Source: an uncultured Pelagibacteraceae bacterium
GTDB taxonomy: Bacteria > Pseudomonadota > Alphaproteobacteria > Pelagibacterales > Pelagibacteraceae
Direction of reading: 5' to 3'
NCBI GenBank assembly: GCA_902515095.1
Contig: CABXTC010000005.1
Span: forward strand, 34,666-98,665
Length of the DNA stretch: 64,000 nucleotides
Shown: one piece after another, positions 16,203 to 24,549 of the stretch
Position numbering within the stretch: the first letter of the stretch is position 1
Layout: each line of letters opens with the position of its first letter
Notes under the pieces: model-generated
What the model was told of the DNA's origin: nothing
The model's input: only the letters and a program-made list of their open reading frames with translations
The model's database searches: none
Position numbers and translations under genes: made by a program

Positions 16203-17369
16203 TTAAGCACTTCTATAAAGCTTAGTCATCACAAATTCTTTATGACCTAAAGCTTCAGCGCAGGTTAGTCTTCCATTAGCAACTCTTAGAGTTGTTTCAA
16301 TGAGTTTATCTCCTGCTTCAGATAAGTTCATTTCTCTTGAAAGAATTTTAGATACATCACAATCTATATGTTCACCCATTCCTTTAACTGTTAAAGGGTT
16401 TGCAGTTAATTTTACAACGGGTTCAATTGGATTACCGACTATATTTCCTTGCCCGGTTGGAAACAAATGAATATTAAAACCTGCTGCAGCCTGAAGTGTT
16501 ACACATTCCGCAGCTGCTGAAGAAGTATCCATAAAATATAAACCTTTACCTTTTTTTGGTTCTTCTGCAGGTTCCAAAACATCTACAAACTTACAACTAC
16601 CAATTTTTTGAAAATTTCCAAAAGCTTTCTCCTCAATTGTAGTTAAACCACCAGCAATGTTACCAGCTGTTGGTTGACTTTCGGAAAGATCATCTGTTGC
16701 CTCTTTTAAAATAAAATCATTATATGAACTCCAAGTCTTCATAAATTTGTCTGAAGCCTCTTTGGTTGCTCCTCTCGTTGCACAAACTTTTTCTGCTCCT
16801 GTAAGTTCTGAAGTTTCACCAAAGCATAAATGAACACCCAAAGGTTCAAGTTTATCCATTAAGTTTCCAACAGTAGGGTTAGATGCTAAACCAGATGTAG
16901 TATCAGATTCTCCACACTTAACTGAAATCCACAAATCACTTATAGGGCATTCTTCTCTTTGTTTTTCAGAGGCCCACATAACAAACTCTTGTGCTTTTTT
17001 GGAGGCTTTCATTACTGTCCCAATGTCTCCTGTTCTCTCAATATGAAATCCCTCAACTGGTTTTCCAGTCTTTGCAATTCCGTCTACAATTCTTTTAGTC
17101 CATTTTGGCTCAATACCAATAACAATTACAGCAGCAACATTTGGATTACTTCCAGTTCCGATCATTGTTCTAAAATGTAGTTCTAAATCTGCACCAAACT
17201 GCAGTCTCCCATAGGAATGAGGCAATGCAATTGTTCCTTTAATATTGTTTGCAACTGCTTCTGCACATGCATTTGAAATATCATCAACAGGTAGAATTAT
17301 TACATGATTTCTAGTTCCTGCTCTGCCATTTTCTCTTTTATAACCTAAAAAACTTTTTGGAATTTTCAT
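16203..17369 (-). CDS. suyB: (2R)-sulfolactate sulfo-lyase large subunit (SuyB)
   Basis: A 388-residue UxaA/altronate-dehydratase-type protein. [20 protein letters not shown] at the start, [19 protein letters not shown] in the middle (cysteine plus acidic ligands) and the late [20 protein letters not shown] are family motifs. With the separate small SuyA subunit this is the split form that removes sulfite from (2R)-3-sulfolactate to give pyruvate, rather than one-chain altronate dehydratase. The sulfur-specific neighbours (xsc, aprMBA, exporters) strongly favour SuyB over a sugar-acid dehydratase. It starts four bases after suyA. Confidence 0.87.
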   Translation of the reverse strand: MKIPKSFLGYKRENGRAGTRNHVIILPVDDISNACAEAVANNIKGTIALPHSYGRLQFGADLELHFRTMIGTGSNPNVAAVIVIGIEPKWTKRIVDGIAKTGKPVEGFHIERTGDIGTVMKASKKAQEFVMWASEKQREECPISDLWISVKCGESDTTSGLASNPTVGNLMDKLEPLGVHLCFGETSELTGAEKVCATRGATKEASDKFMKTWSSYNDFILKEATDDLSESQPTAGNIAGGLTTIEEKAFGNFQKIGSCKFVDVLEPAEEPKKGKGLYFMDTSSAAAECVTLQAAAGFNIHLFPTGQGNIVGNPIEPVVKLTANPLTVKGMGEHIDCDVSKILSREMNLSEAGDKLIETTLRVANGRLTCAEALGHKEFVMTKLYRSA

Positions 17370-17373
17370 TTAT

Positions 17374-17658
17374 TTACCACTTTTTTGTTTTTACATTATG
17401 AACATGCACATGCTCACCTTTTTTAATTGATTTAACTACTTTACCAATATCATGACCATATTTTAAGATCGTATCACCCTCCTTAAGGTCGACCATCGCA
17501 ATTTTATGCCCTAGGGGTATTTCATCCATTGATTGAATGTCAGTTGAGCTGTCATCTTCCATAATCCAGCATTTACAGTCTTGTTTTGGGGTAATCTTTT
17601 CAATTACAACCACACCAACATTGTCTTTTTTATCGTGAATTATGATATCTGTAGACAT
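17374..17658 (-). CDS. suyA: (2R)-sulfolactate sulfo-lyase small subunit (SuyA)
   Basis: A 94-residue SAF/UxaA-N domain protein. It has the family DEIPLGHKIAMVDLKEGDTI segment followed by KYGHDIGKVVKSIKKGEHVH and the closing VHNVKT. In altronate dehydratases this domain is fused to the large one; here it is separate, as in SuyA. It forms the active site together with SuyB, encoded four bases downstream. Its start is 110 bases from the divergent xsc. Confidence 0.87.
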   Translation of the reverse strand: MSTDIIIHDKKDNVGVVVIEKITPKQDCKCWIMEDDSSTDIQSMDEIPLGHKIAMVDLKEGDTILKYGHDIGKVVKSIKKGEHVHVHNVKTKKW

Positions 17659-17768
17659 ATAGTGTCGATTTGTTTGTTTGAATTTTTTAAAAACTTATAT
17701 ATTAATCCCGTCAATTAGGAAATAGTTTTATAAAAATTATTACATTTGAATTAAGAGAGGTTTTTAAA
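17659..17768. promoter_or_regulatory. Divergent suyAB / xsc control region
   Basis: The 110 bases between suyA and xsc must contain promoters for both directions. On the xsc side a clear Shine-Dalgarno, AGAGAGG at 17754-17760, lies eight bases before the ATG. An AT-rich TTATATATTAAT stretch at about 17695-17706 could serve as a -10 element in either direction. I see no convincing operator palindrome, and no regulator gene is encoded nearby. Confidence 0.5.
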
Positions 17769-19553
17769 ATGACAAAAATGACAACAGAGGAAGCTTTTGT
17801 AAAAGTTTTACAAATGCACGGTATTGAACACGCTTTTGGTATCATCGGTTCAGCATTTATGCCAATTTCAGATATTTTTCCAGATGCAGGAATAACTTTT
17901 TGGGATGTTGCTCATGAAACAAACGGTGGATTAATCGCAGATGGTTATACAAGATCTACTGGAAAAATGTCAATGGTCATTGCTCAAAATGGACCAGGTA
18001 TAACTGGATTGGTTACTCCAATTAAAACTGCATATTGGAATCATACACCCCTTCTATTAGTTACACCACAAGCAGCAAACAAAACTATGGGTCAAGGTGG
18101 TTTTCAAGAAGTAGAACAAATGAATCTATTTAAGGATATGGTTTGTTATCAAGAAGAAGTAAGGGATCCATCAAGAATGGCAGAAGTTTTGAATAGAGTA
18201 ATAGAAAAAGCGATAAGAGGTTCAGCGCCAGCCCAAATAAATGTACCAAGAGATTATTGGACACAAGTAATTGATATTGAATTACCACCAATAGTTAGAC
18301 TTGAGAGACAAGGTGGTGGAGCTGAAGCTATCGATAAAGCTGCAAAACTTTTATCAAATGCAAAGTTTCCAGTCATTTTATCAGGAGCGGGAGTTGTAAT
18401 TGGTGGGGCAATTGAAGAAACAAAAAAACTTGCAGAAAAACTGGATTCACCGGTCTGCTCAGGATATCAACATAATGACAGTTTTCCAGGAAGCCATCCA
18501 TTAGCTGTAGGACCTTTAGGGTATAATGGATCAAAAGCTGCAATGGAACTAATTTCTAAAGCAGATGTTGTTTTAGCCTTAGGAACAAGATTGAATCCCT
18601 TTTCAACACTTCCAGGATATGGAATTGATTATTGGCCAAAAAATGCAAATATAATTCAAGTGGATATGAACCCAGATAGAATTGGATTGACAAAAAAAGT
18701 TTCAGTTGGAATTAGCGGCGATGCAAAGTTGGTAGCAACACAAATTTTGGAGAAACTATCATCAAATGCTGGAGATACAGATAGACAAAAAAGAAAAGAT
18801 TTGATTCACCAAACAAAATCAGCATGGTTGCAAAAATTGTCAAGCTTAGATCACGAAGATGATGATGAGGGAACTGTTTGGAACAAAGAGGCTAGAGAGA
18901 GAGATAAAGATAGAATGTCACCGAGACAGGCTTGGAGGGCAATACAAGTTGGAATGCCTGAGGATGTAATTATTTCGAGTGATATTGGAAATAATTGTGC
19001 AATAGGAAATGCTTATCCAACCTTTGAGAAAGGAAGAAAATATTTAGCCCCTGGTTTATTTGGACCTTGTGGTTACGGTTTTCCATCAATTCTTGGAGCA
19101 AAAATTGGTTGCCCCGATACTCCAGTAATTGGTTTTGCAGGGGATGGTGCTTTTGGAATTAGTATGAACGAAATGAGTTCATGTGCCAGAGAAGAATGGC
19201 CATCGATAACAATGGTAATTTTTAGAAATTATCAATGGGGTGCAGAAAAAAGAAATACAACTTTATGGTACGATAATAACTTCATCGGCACTGAATTAGA
19301 TCCAAATTTGAGCTATGCAAAAGTTGCTGACGCATGTGGTTTAAAAGGTGTCACAGTTAAAAATATGGAAGAGACAACTGCAGCAATCAAACAATCTTGT
19401 GAAGATCAAAAGAAGGGCATCACAACATTTATAGAAGTTATACTAAACCAAGAACTTGGTGAGCCTTTTAGACGAGATGCGATGAAAGCCCCAGTTAAAG
19501 TTGCTGGTATCAAGAAAGAAGACATGAAAAAACAACCTTCTTTAACTTCTTAA
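17769..19553 (+). CDS. xsc: Sulfoacetaldehyde acetyltransferase (Xsc)
   Basis: A 594-residue thiamine-diphosphate enzyme that turns sulfoacetaldehyde plus phosphate into acetyl phosphate and sulfite. The Xsc-typical start HGIEHAFGIIGSAFMPISDI sets it apart from acetolactate synthase; the catalytic-domain glutamate is in DVAHETNGGLIADG and the ThDP/Mg motif GDGAFGIS starts at residue 458 with RNYQWGAEK after it. Sulfoacetaldehyde comes from taurine or isethionate; no taurine aminotransferase or dehydrogenase is in the window, so that step must be encoded elsewhere. A strong ribosome site precedes the ATG. Confidence 0.93.
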   Translation: MTKMTTEEAFVKVLQMHGIEHAFGIIGSAFMPISDIFPDAGITFWDVAHETNGGLIADGYTRSTGKMSMVIAQNGPGITGLVTPIKTAYWNHTPLLLVTPQAANKTMGQGGFQEVEQMNLFKDMVCYQEEVRDPSRMAEVLNRVIEKAIRGSAPAQINVPRDYWTQVIDIELPPIVRLERQGGGAEAIDKAAKLLSNAKFPVILSGAGVVIGGAIEETKKLAEKLDSPVCSGYQHNDSFPGSHPLAVGPLGYNGSKAAMELISKADVVLALGTRLNPFSTLPGYGIDYWPKNANIIQVDMNPDRIGLTKKVSVGISGDAKLVATQILEKLSSNAGDTDRQKRKDLIHQTKSAWLQKLSSLDHEDDDEGTVWNKEARERDKDRMSPRQAWRAIQVGMPEDVIISSDIGNNCAIGNAYPTFEKGRKYLAPGLFGPCGYGFPSILGAKIGCPDTPVIGFAGDGAFGISMNEMSSCAREEWPSITMVIFRNYQWGAEKRNTTLWYDNNFIGTELDPNLSYAKVADACGLKGVTVKNMEETTAAIKQSCEDQKKGITTFIEVILNQELGEPFRRDAMKAPVKVAGIKKEDMKKQPSLTS

Positions 19554-19574
19554 GATATTTGATATTAGACAACC

Positions 19575-19694
19575 TTATAAATTCATATTAGGCCAATTTT
19601 TATCATTAAATCTATCTAGTTCTTTTTGAGTAAAAGGTCTGAAGAGTACCCACATAACAACGATGACTAAACTTAAAAGAATTATTATTTTCAC
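19575..19694 (-). CDS. Possible small membrane protein, 39 aa (GTG start)
   Basis: Two bases after the stop of the hydratase gene, a GTG opens a frame encoding a hydrophobic helix (KIIILLSLVIVVMWVLF) and a polar tail RPFTQKELDRFNDKNWPNMN. Tight spacing suggests translational coupling, and helix plus charged tail is a credible bitopic protein. There is no clear Shine-Dalgarno and the start is not ATG, so confidence is moderate. It ends 21 bases from the convergent xsc stop. Confidence 0.42.
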   Translation of the reverse strand: MKIIILLSLVIVVMWVLFRPFTQKELDRFNDKNWPNMNL

Positions 19695-19696
19695 TT

Positions 19697-20467
19697 TTAT
19701 CTGATTATTGTTTTAACAGATCCTAATTTATCAATTTTACCAGTATAAAGTCCTTTACCGATTGGAACAACTCCTACGGTGGATCCTGTAAATACATAAA
19801 AATTTTTTTTAAGGTTAATTTTGTCTTTTCTTATTTTATTTAAAACAAACCTTAATGAATTCAACGGGTTAATAAAAACAGCACTAGTGTTCCCGTTAAT
19901 ATTTTGTTTTGTTTTTTTATTATTTATATTTGTTTTTAAATTTCCAATATTAATCTTTTTGTATTTTTTCTTTTGACCTATCAAAAATTTTACATTCGCT
20001 CCAAAATCGCTGCACAAATCTCCAAATGAAGTTATTCCTTTCTTTCTTTGCCTATAGCCCACAATTTCAATACAAGGAGCCATATGAGAAATAAATTTTG
20101 AAATATTTTTCATTGTGACTGTTCCTTGCGAATTAAAAAAATTTCTTTTGATCAAATAACAGACTTCTAATTCAATACCAAAAGTTGTTTTGCTAATCTT
20201 TACAGATTTTCCACTTTTTAAAAAATTATTCTTATAAACTGATGCATAAAACGGCTCTTTTTCTTTTAACTTCTTCATCACTGGAATTCCAGTTCCTCCA
20301 GCCTTGTAACCAATAATAGGTTTTTTAACTTTACTTTCGCAAAGCATTCTAAATTTATTCGCCTCAGTTAGTTTTTTTGTAAATTTTCTTGGTAATGGTG
20401 CAATGATCTTATTCTTTAGAAAGGCTTTTACCAATTTATTTGAAGTTTTTTCTATTAGTGTGCTCAT
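19697..20467 (-). CDS. 2-keto-4-pentenoate hydratase (MhpD) family enzyme
   Basis: A 256-residue protein of the fumarylacetoacetase-fold hydratase group. IGYKAGGTGIPVMKKL corresponds to the family GYKIG/S segment, FGIELEVCYLI carries metal-binding acidic residues (E-x-E), and APCIEIVGYRQRK plus DLCSDFGANVKFLIG match the central conserved block. Relatives add water to 2-oxo-4-enoates or decarboxylate oxaloacetate-like acids. The protein is unusually lysine-rich and the nearby genes give no aromatic pathway, so the substrate is open. A 49-residue membrane protein gene lies 41 bases upstream. Confidence 0.75.
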   Translation of the reverse strand: MSTLIEKTSNKLVKAFLKNKIIAPLPRKFTKKLTEANKFRMLCESKVKKPIIGYKAGGTGIPVMKKLKEKEPFYASVYKNNFLKSGKSVKISKTTFGIELEVCYLIKRNFFNSQGTVTMKNISKFISHMAPCIEIVGYRQRKKGITSFGDLCSDFGANVKFLIGQKKKYKKINIGNLKTNINNKKTKQNINGNTSAVFINPLNSLRFVLNKIRKDKINLKKNFYVFTGSTVGVVPIGKGLYTGKIDKLGSVKTIIR

Positions 20468-20508
20468 ATATTTTAATTAAATTTTTAATTTAATTAATAA
20501 ACTATATT

Positions 20509-20658
20509 TTATGATCCTAAATTTATCAAACTAAAACCAGCAATAAAAAATATTATTAACCAAACCAAACCCTTTATTAAAAAAAAAACAAATCCTCCAA
20601 CTAGAATGTATTTACCCCATTTACTTTTAGACAATAAATTTTTTAGCTTACTCGTCAT
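20509..20658 (-). CDS. Small single-helix membrane protein, 49 aa
   Basis: The ATG-initiated frame encodes MTSKLKNLLSKSKWGKYILV, then a long hydrophobic stretch (GGFVFFLIKGLVWLIIFFIAGF) and a short SLINLGS tail. One or two closely spaced helices preceded by a basic amphipathic segment predict an inner-membrane protein with N-in orientation. The gene begins 14 bases after the M23-like gene on the same strand, consistent with co-transcription. No family recognised. Confidence 0.6.
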   Translation of the reverse strand: MTSKLKNLLSKSKWGKYILVGGFVFFLIKGLVWLIIFFIAGFSLINLGS

Positions 20659-20672
20659 TTGAATAGATTTTG

Positions 20673-21476
20673 TTAATTTAATATCGACATTGGATCAAGT
20701 CTAGTTTGAAACCAATTTACTCTAAAATCTAGGTGAGGACCTGTAGATCTGCCTGTAGACCCAACTGTTCCAATTATATCTCCTTGATTGATTTGATCAC
20801 CAACAGATACCATTACACTTTCTAAATGAGAATAAATTGTAGAAATCCCGTGTCCATGATCCATTATAATTGTACCGCCAGTATAATAAAGATCGTTTTC
20901 AGCCATTGTTACAATCCCAGATGCCGATGACTTAATCATAGTTCCTTTCTTTGCAGCTATATCTATTCCATAGTGGGGCCACTTTGGTTTACCATTTAAA
21001 ATCCTTTGGCTTCCATAAACACCACTGATAATTCCCTCCACTGGCATAATGAATTGATTTTTGAAAAAAGTTAAATCAGAATTAATTGCTCTAGCTTTTC
21101 CAATTCTATTATTTTCTTCTTTTATTCTTTTATAAACAGATTCTGGTGGTGTAACTTTACTTTCCTCCAAGCCATCTATTCTTTGAATATTGTATTTTCT
21201 TTTGAGAACTTTTTTTATTATTTTTTCAGTTTTTCCATTTGTGATTTTAGTAATAGTTAAATCAAATTTCCTATCTCTATCTATACCAAAAGCAAAATAG
21301 CCATTTTTAGAAACTTTCACTTTTTTTTTATCTACAATTATTTTAGAAGAGGGATCAGTAATTCCTATAATATAATGACCTTGTAAAAATTTTCCTTTAA
21401 ACTCAATAGCATTTAAATGAGTCGATATAAAAAAGGTTATAAAAAAAAATAATCTTGATATTATTTTGCAGTCCAT
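20673..21476 (-). CDS. M23/LytM-domain protein, possibly degenerate peptidase
   Basis: A 267-residue exported protein: signal peptide (ISRLFFFITFFISTHLNA), a beta-rich N-terminal region and a C-terminal LytM domain with HYGIDIAAKKG (zinc His and Asp), HGHGISTIYSHLESV and GDIIGTVGSTGRSTGPHLDFRV. Active M23 peptidases carry GPHLHF; here the second histidine, a zinc ligand, is Asp250. Either this is a subfamily with an altered site or an EnvC/NlpD-like activator of amidases. It acts in the periplasm on or near peptidoglycan. Its start overlaps the upstream SDR gene by 16 bases. Confidence 0.85.
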   Translation of the reverse strand: MDCKIISRLFFFITFFISTHLNAIEFKGKFLQGHYIIGITDPSSKIIVDKKKVKVSKNGYFAFGIDRDRKFDLTITKITNGKTEKIIKKVLKRKYNIQRIDGLEESKVTPPESVYKRIKEENNRIGKARAINSDLTFFKNQFIMPVEGIISGVYGSQRILNGKPKWPHYGIDIAAKKGTMIKSSASGIVTMAENDLYYTGGTIIMDHGHGISTIYSHLESVMVSVGDQINQGDIIGTVGSTGRSTGPHLDFRVNWFQTRLDPMSILN

Positions 21477-22231
21477 CCACCATCAACTAACAAAGAAGTT
21501 CCTGTAATCATTGATGCTGCATCAGATGCAAGGAATACGGCAGCACTTGCTACATCTGAAAGTTCAGCAAATCTTCCTAAGGGAATATTTTCCAAAACTT
21601 CTTTTTTAAATTTTTTACTTTTTAAAAACTTACTTGTCATTGGGGTAATAACAAAAGTTGGGCATACAGTATTGACCCGAATGTTATATTTGGCAAGATC
21701 AATCGACATTCCTTTTGTTAATCCTTCTAAACCAAACTTTGTCATATTATATACACTTCTTATAGGACCACCAACATGACCCATTTGAGAAGACATATTT
21801 ACAATTGCACCACCAATTTTTTTTCTATTTTTCGCCTTAATCATTTTTAAAGCACATAATTGAGCAAGATTAAAAGTTGCCATCGTATTTATCTTAACCA
21901 AATACTCCATATTTTTTGTTTTAACTTTTGTAAAATGTTCAGGAATATTATTACCCGCATTGTTAATAAGTATATCTATTTTTGATTGTTTATTAATTAT
22001 CTCTTTAATTTGATTATAATTTGTAATGTCACAAACATAAGATTTACATTTAGACTTTATCTTTTTTATTTTTCTAGAAACCTCATCTAAATCTTTTTTT
22101 GTTCTACTTATGATGATTAAATTTGCACCAGCCTCAGCCAGTGCTATCGCACATGCTCTACCCAGTCCTTTTCCAGCTCCAGTTACAACTGCAGTTTTAT
22201 TTTTTAAATTATAGTTTTTTAAATACATCAT
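21461..22231 (-). CDS. Short-chain dehydrogenase/reductase
   Basis: A 256-residue classical SDR: NAD(P)-binding TGAGKGLGRACAIALAEAGA, INNAGNN, the catalytic serine in NMSSQMGHVGG, YNMTKFGLEG (Tyr-x3-Lys) and the C-terminal TGTSLLVDGGW. The closest functional types are gluconate 5-dehydrogenase and 3-oxoacyl reductases, but specificity cannot be read. It overlaps the TerC-like gene upstream by four bases (ATGA) and the M23 gene downstream by 16, so it is inside one minus-strand operon with unrelated partners. Confidence 0.88.
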   Translation of the reverse strand: MMYLKNYNLKNKTAVVTGAGKGLGRACAIALAEAGANLIIISRTKKDLDEVSRKIKKIKSKCKSYVCDITNYNQIKEIINKQSKIDILINNAGNNIPEHFTKVKTKNMEYLVKINTMATFNLAQLCALKMIKAKNRKKIGGAIVNMSSQMGHVGGPIRSVYNMTKFGLEGLTKGMSIDLAKYNIRVNTVCPTFVITPMTSKFLKSKKFKKEVLENIPLGRFAELSDVASAAVFLASDAASMITGTSLLVDGGWTAK

Positions 22232-22821
22232 AAAAATAATATTTTAATATCAGTATAAATCAATTCAATAGCAACAATTAAAATTGCCAATAATCCTGCC
22301 CAAGCGATCCACTTATATTTTTTTATCCAATTAGATATTAATGTTGCCGCTGTTGCCATTAGCACAATTGATAGAACAAGACCAAAAATTAATAAGTAAT
22401 AATGATCTCCTGCTGCTCCCGCAACTCCTAAAACGTTATCTAAACTCATAGTAAAATCAGCTAATAAGATTGTCCAAATAGCTCTTAAGAAACTTGAATT
22501 ATCAACCTTTATATCACTTTCGTGATCAGAACCTTTTATGACATCTACATATAGTTTATAGACAATATAGAGTAGAAGGAGACCTCCAATTAATCTTAAA
22601 CCTGTAATTTGTAACAAATAAGCAGTCAATAAAGTTAAGATTATTCGCAAGACAACTGCTCCACCTATTCCCCAAAAAATAATTTTTCTCCTTTGCTCTA
22701 AAGGAAATTTTGATGCGACCATTCCAATTATGATTGCATTGTCCCCTGCTAAGATAAGATCAATAAAAATGATTTGTGTTAAAATAGTTATTTGCTCTGT
22801 AGTAATGAAATCAGTGAACAT
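22228..22821 (-). CDS. TerC/YjbE-family integral membrane protein
   Basis: A 197-residue protein with six or seven helices. FIDLILAGDNAIIIGMVASKFP and LLADFTMSLDNVLGVAGAAGD are the two TerC signature segments with the conserved aspartate-asparagine pairs inside membrane helices. Members of the family have been tied to metal export or to metal supply of exported enzymes, notably manganese. It overlaps the GMC oxidoreductase stop by one base (TAATG) and the SDR start by four. Confidence 0.88.
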   Translation of the reverse strand: MFTDFITTEQITILTQIIFIDLILAGDNAIIIGMVASKFPLEQRRKIIFWGIGGAVVLRIILTLLTAYLLQITGLRLIGGLLLLYIVYKLYVDVIKGSDHESDIKVDNSSFLRAIWTILLADFTMSLDNVLGVAGAAGDHYYLLIFGLVLSIVLMATAATLISNWIKKYKWIAWAGLLAILIVAIELIYTDIKILFL

Positions 22822-24416
22822 TAACTTCTAAGTATCATATCAGCACCTTTTTCTGCAATCATTATCGTAGGTGCATTAGTATTACCTGAAGTTATATTTG
22901 GCATTATCGATGCATCAATTACTCTGAGGTTATTCAAACCTTTTACTTTTAGCGTTTCATCTACTACTGCCATTTCATCTTGTCCCATTTTACATGTGCC
23001 AACAGGGTGAAAAATAGTTTGTGTATAATTTGAGCCAGCTTTAACAAGTTCTTCATCATCGTTTATATCAATGCCAGGTCTATACTCTTCTGGTTTATAT
23101 TTTTTAAATGTTTTAGATTCCATCACAATTTTTCTCGTAAGTTTTAAACCTTTTGCAGCAACCATACGATCATGTTCAGTTGAAAGATAATTGAGTTTTA
23201 CTTTTGCATAAATTCTGGAATCTTTATCAGTAACATTAACGTGACCTCTGCTTGTTGGTCTTATGTTGGATACTGTAGGGGTGAATGCATGAAAGTCATG
23301 ATTTTTTGTTGCTCCCAAAGTATCCATACTCATAGGCTGAACATGCCACTGTAAATCAGGTAATTCTAGAGATGGGTCACTTTTAGCAAACATACACATT
23401 TGACTTGCACCCATCGTCATTGGTCCACTTCTATTAAAAACATATTCAAGTCCAATCATTAGTTTTCCAAATAAGCTGTTAATTTTTTTATTTAATGATT
23501 TAAGACCATGCACTTTATATATAGGTCTAAACATAAGGTGATCTTGTAGGTTTTCTCCAACTCCCTTCAAGTCATGTACCATATCTATACCTAAATCTTT
23601 TAATTTTTTTGAATTACCAATTCCGGAAGTTTGTAAAATTTGTGGCGAACCAATAGATCCTGAAGAGAGAATTATTTCTTTATCAGCTGAAACTTTTTTC
23701 AGTTCATTTTCTTGCCAATATTCAACATTTTGGGCAGTTTTATTTTCAAAATTGATTTTTTTAACATGTGCATTTGTAATAATTTTTAGATTATTTCGAT
23801 TTTTAATTGGGTTTAAGTAACCGACAGCAGTACTACATCTAAAACCATCTTTTTCTGTAACCTGAAAATATCCACAACCATGATTGTCGCCAGTATTAAA
23901 GTCTTTAGTTTTTGGAATACCAAATTCCTCAGCTGCATTTTGAAATTCATTTAGAAGTGGTAATTGAATTCTTTGATCGGATACAGATAAAGGTCCGCCG
24001 ACACCATGATAGTTATTTTTTCCGCGCTCTTGGTTTTCCGCTTTTATAAAATAAGGAAGAACATCATCCCAACCCCAACCAGTATTACCTAATTGACGCC
24101 AAACATCATAATCTCTACTTTGGCCCCTTATATATAATAAACCATTTATAGCAGAGCTTCCTCCTAAAGTTTTTCCTCTAGGATAACGAATTGAGCGATT
24201 GTTCATTGTCTCATCAGGTTCAGTTTTGTAACACCAATCAACCGATGGATTATGCATTGTTTTAAAATATCCAACAGGAATATGTATCCATGGATAATTA
24301 TCTTTTCCACCTGCCTCCATAAGAAGAACTTTATTTTTTGGATTGTCTGAGAGTCTATTTGCCAGAACACATCCAGCAGACCCAGCGCCAATAATTATGT
24401 AATCAAAATTTTCCAT
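22821..24416 (-). CDS. GMC-family flavin oxidoreductase, choline-dehydrogenase-like
   Basis: The product has 531 residues from the ATG chosen here; a GTG lies one codon upstream. FDYIIIGAGSAGCVLANRLS is the FAD-binding start, YPRGKTLGGSSAINGLLYIRG the GMC signature 1, and SSGSIGSPQILQTSGIG signature 2; the catalytic histidine is in FHPVGTCKMG and TNAPTIMIAEKGAD ends the protein. Such enzymes oxidise choline or other primary alcohols and pass electrons to quinone. It is divergent from the TakP-like TRAP operon, which may import its substrate, but this link is not shown. Confidence 0.88.
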   Translation of the reverse strand: MENFDYIIIGAGSAGCVLANRLSDNPKNKVLLMEAGGKDNYPWIHIPVGYFKTMHNPSVDWCYKTEPDETMNNRSIRYPRGKTLGGSSAINGLLYIRGQSRDYDVWRQLGNTGWGWDDVLPYFIKAENQERGKNNYHGVGGPLSVSDQRIQLPLLNEFQNAAEEFGIPKTKDFNTGDNHGCGYFQVTEKDGFRCSTAVGYLNPIKNRNNLKIITNAHVKKINFENKTAQNVEYWQENELKKVSADKEIILSSGSIGSPQILQTSGIGNSKKLKDLGIDMVHDLKGVGENLQDHLMFRPIYKVHGLKSLNKKINSLFGKLMIGLEYVFNRSGPMTMGASQMCMFAKSDPSLELPDLQWHVQPMSMDTLGATKNHDFHAFTPTVSNIRPTSRGHVNVTDKDSRIYAKVKLNYLSTEHDRMVAAKGLKLTRKIVMESKTFKKYKPEEYRPGIDINDDEELVKAGSNYTQTIFHPVGTCKMGQDEMAVVDETLKVKGLNNLRVIDASIMPNITSGNTNAPTIMIAEKGADMILRS

Positions 24417-24419
24417 CAC

Positions 24420-24549
24420 AAGTTGAATAAATTTTTTATTAATTCTTATTAATCTTCTTTACACTCATATTAATCAATTGTCACTTGTGTCAGGTTTATT
24501 TTTCTGATTGTATGCATTTGTTAAATTTAACCAATAAGAGGGAAAAATA
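24420..24549. promoter_or_regulatory. Divergent GMC / TRAP control region with TATTAAT repeats
   Basis: TATTAAT occurs at 24437-24443, 24447-24453 and 24468-24474, spaced 10 and 21 bases, roughly one and two helical turns, so all three copies would face the same side of the DNA. A GAGGGA ribosome site precedes the dctP ATG by six or seven bases. Promoter hexamers are not clear. Given the AT content, chance repetition is possible. Confidence 0.4.
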
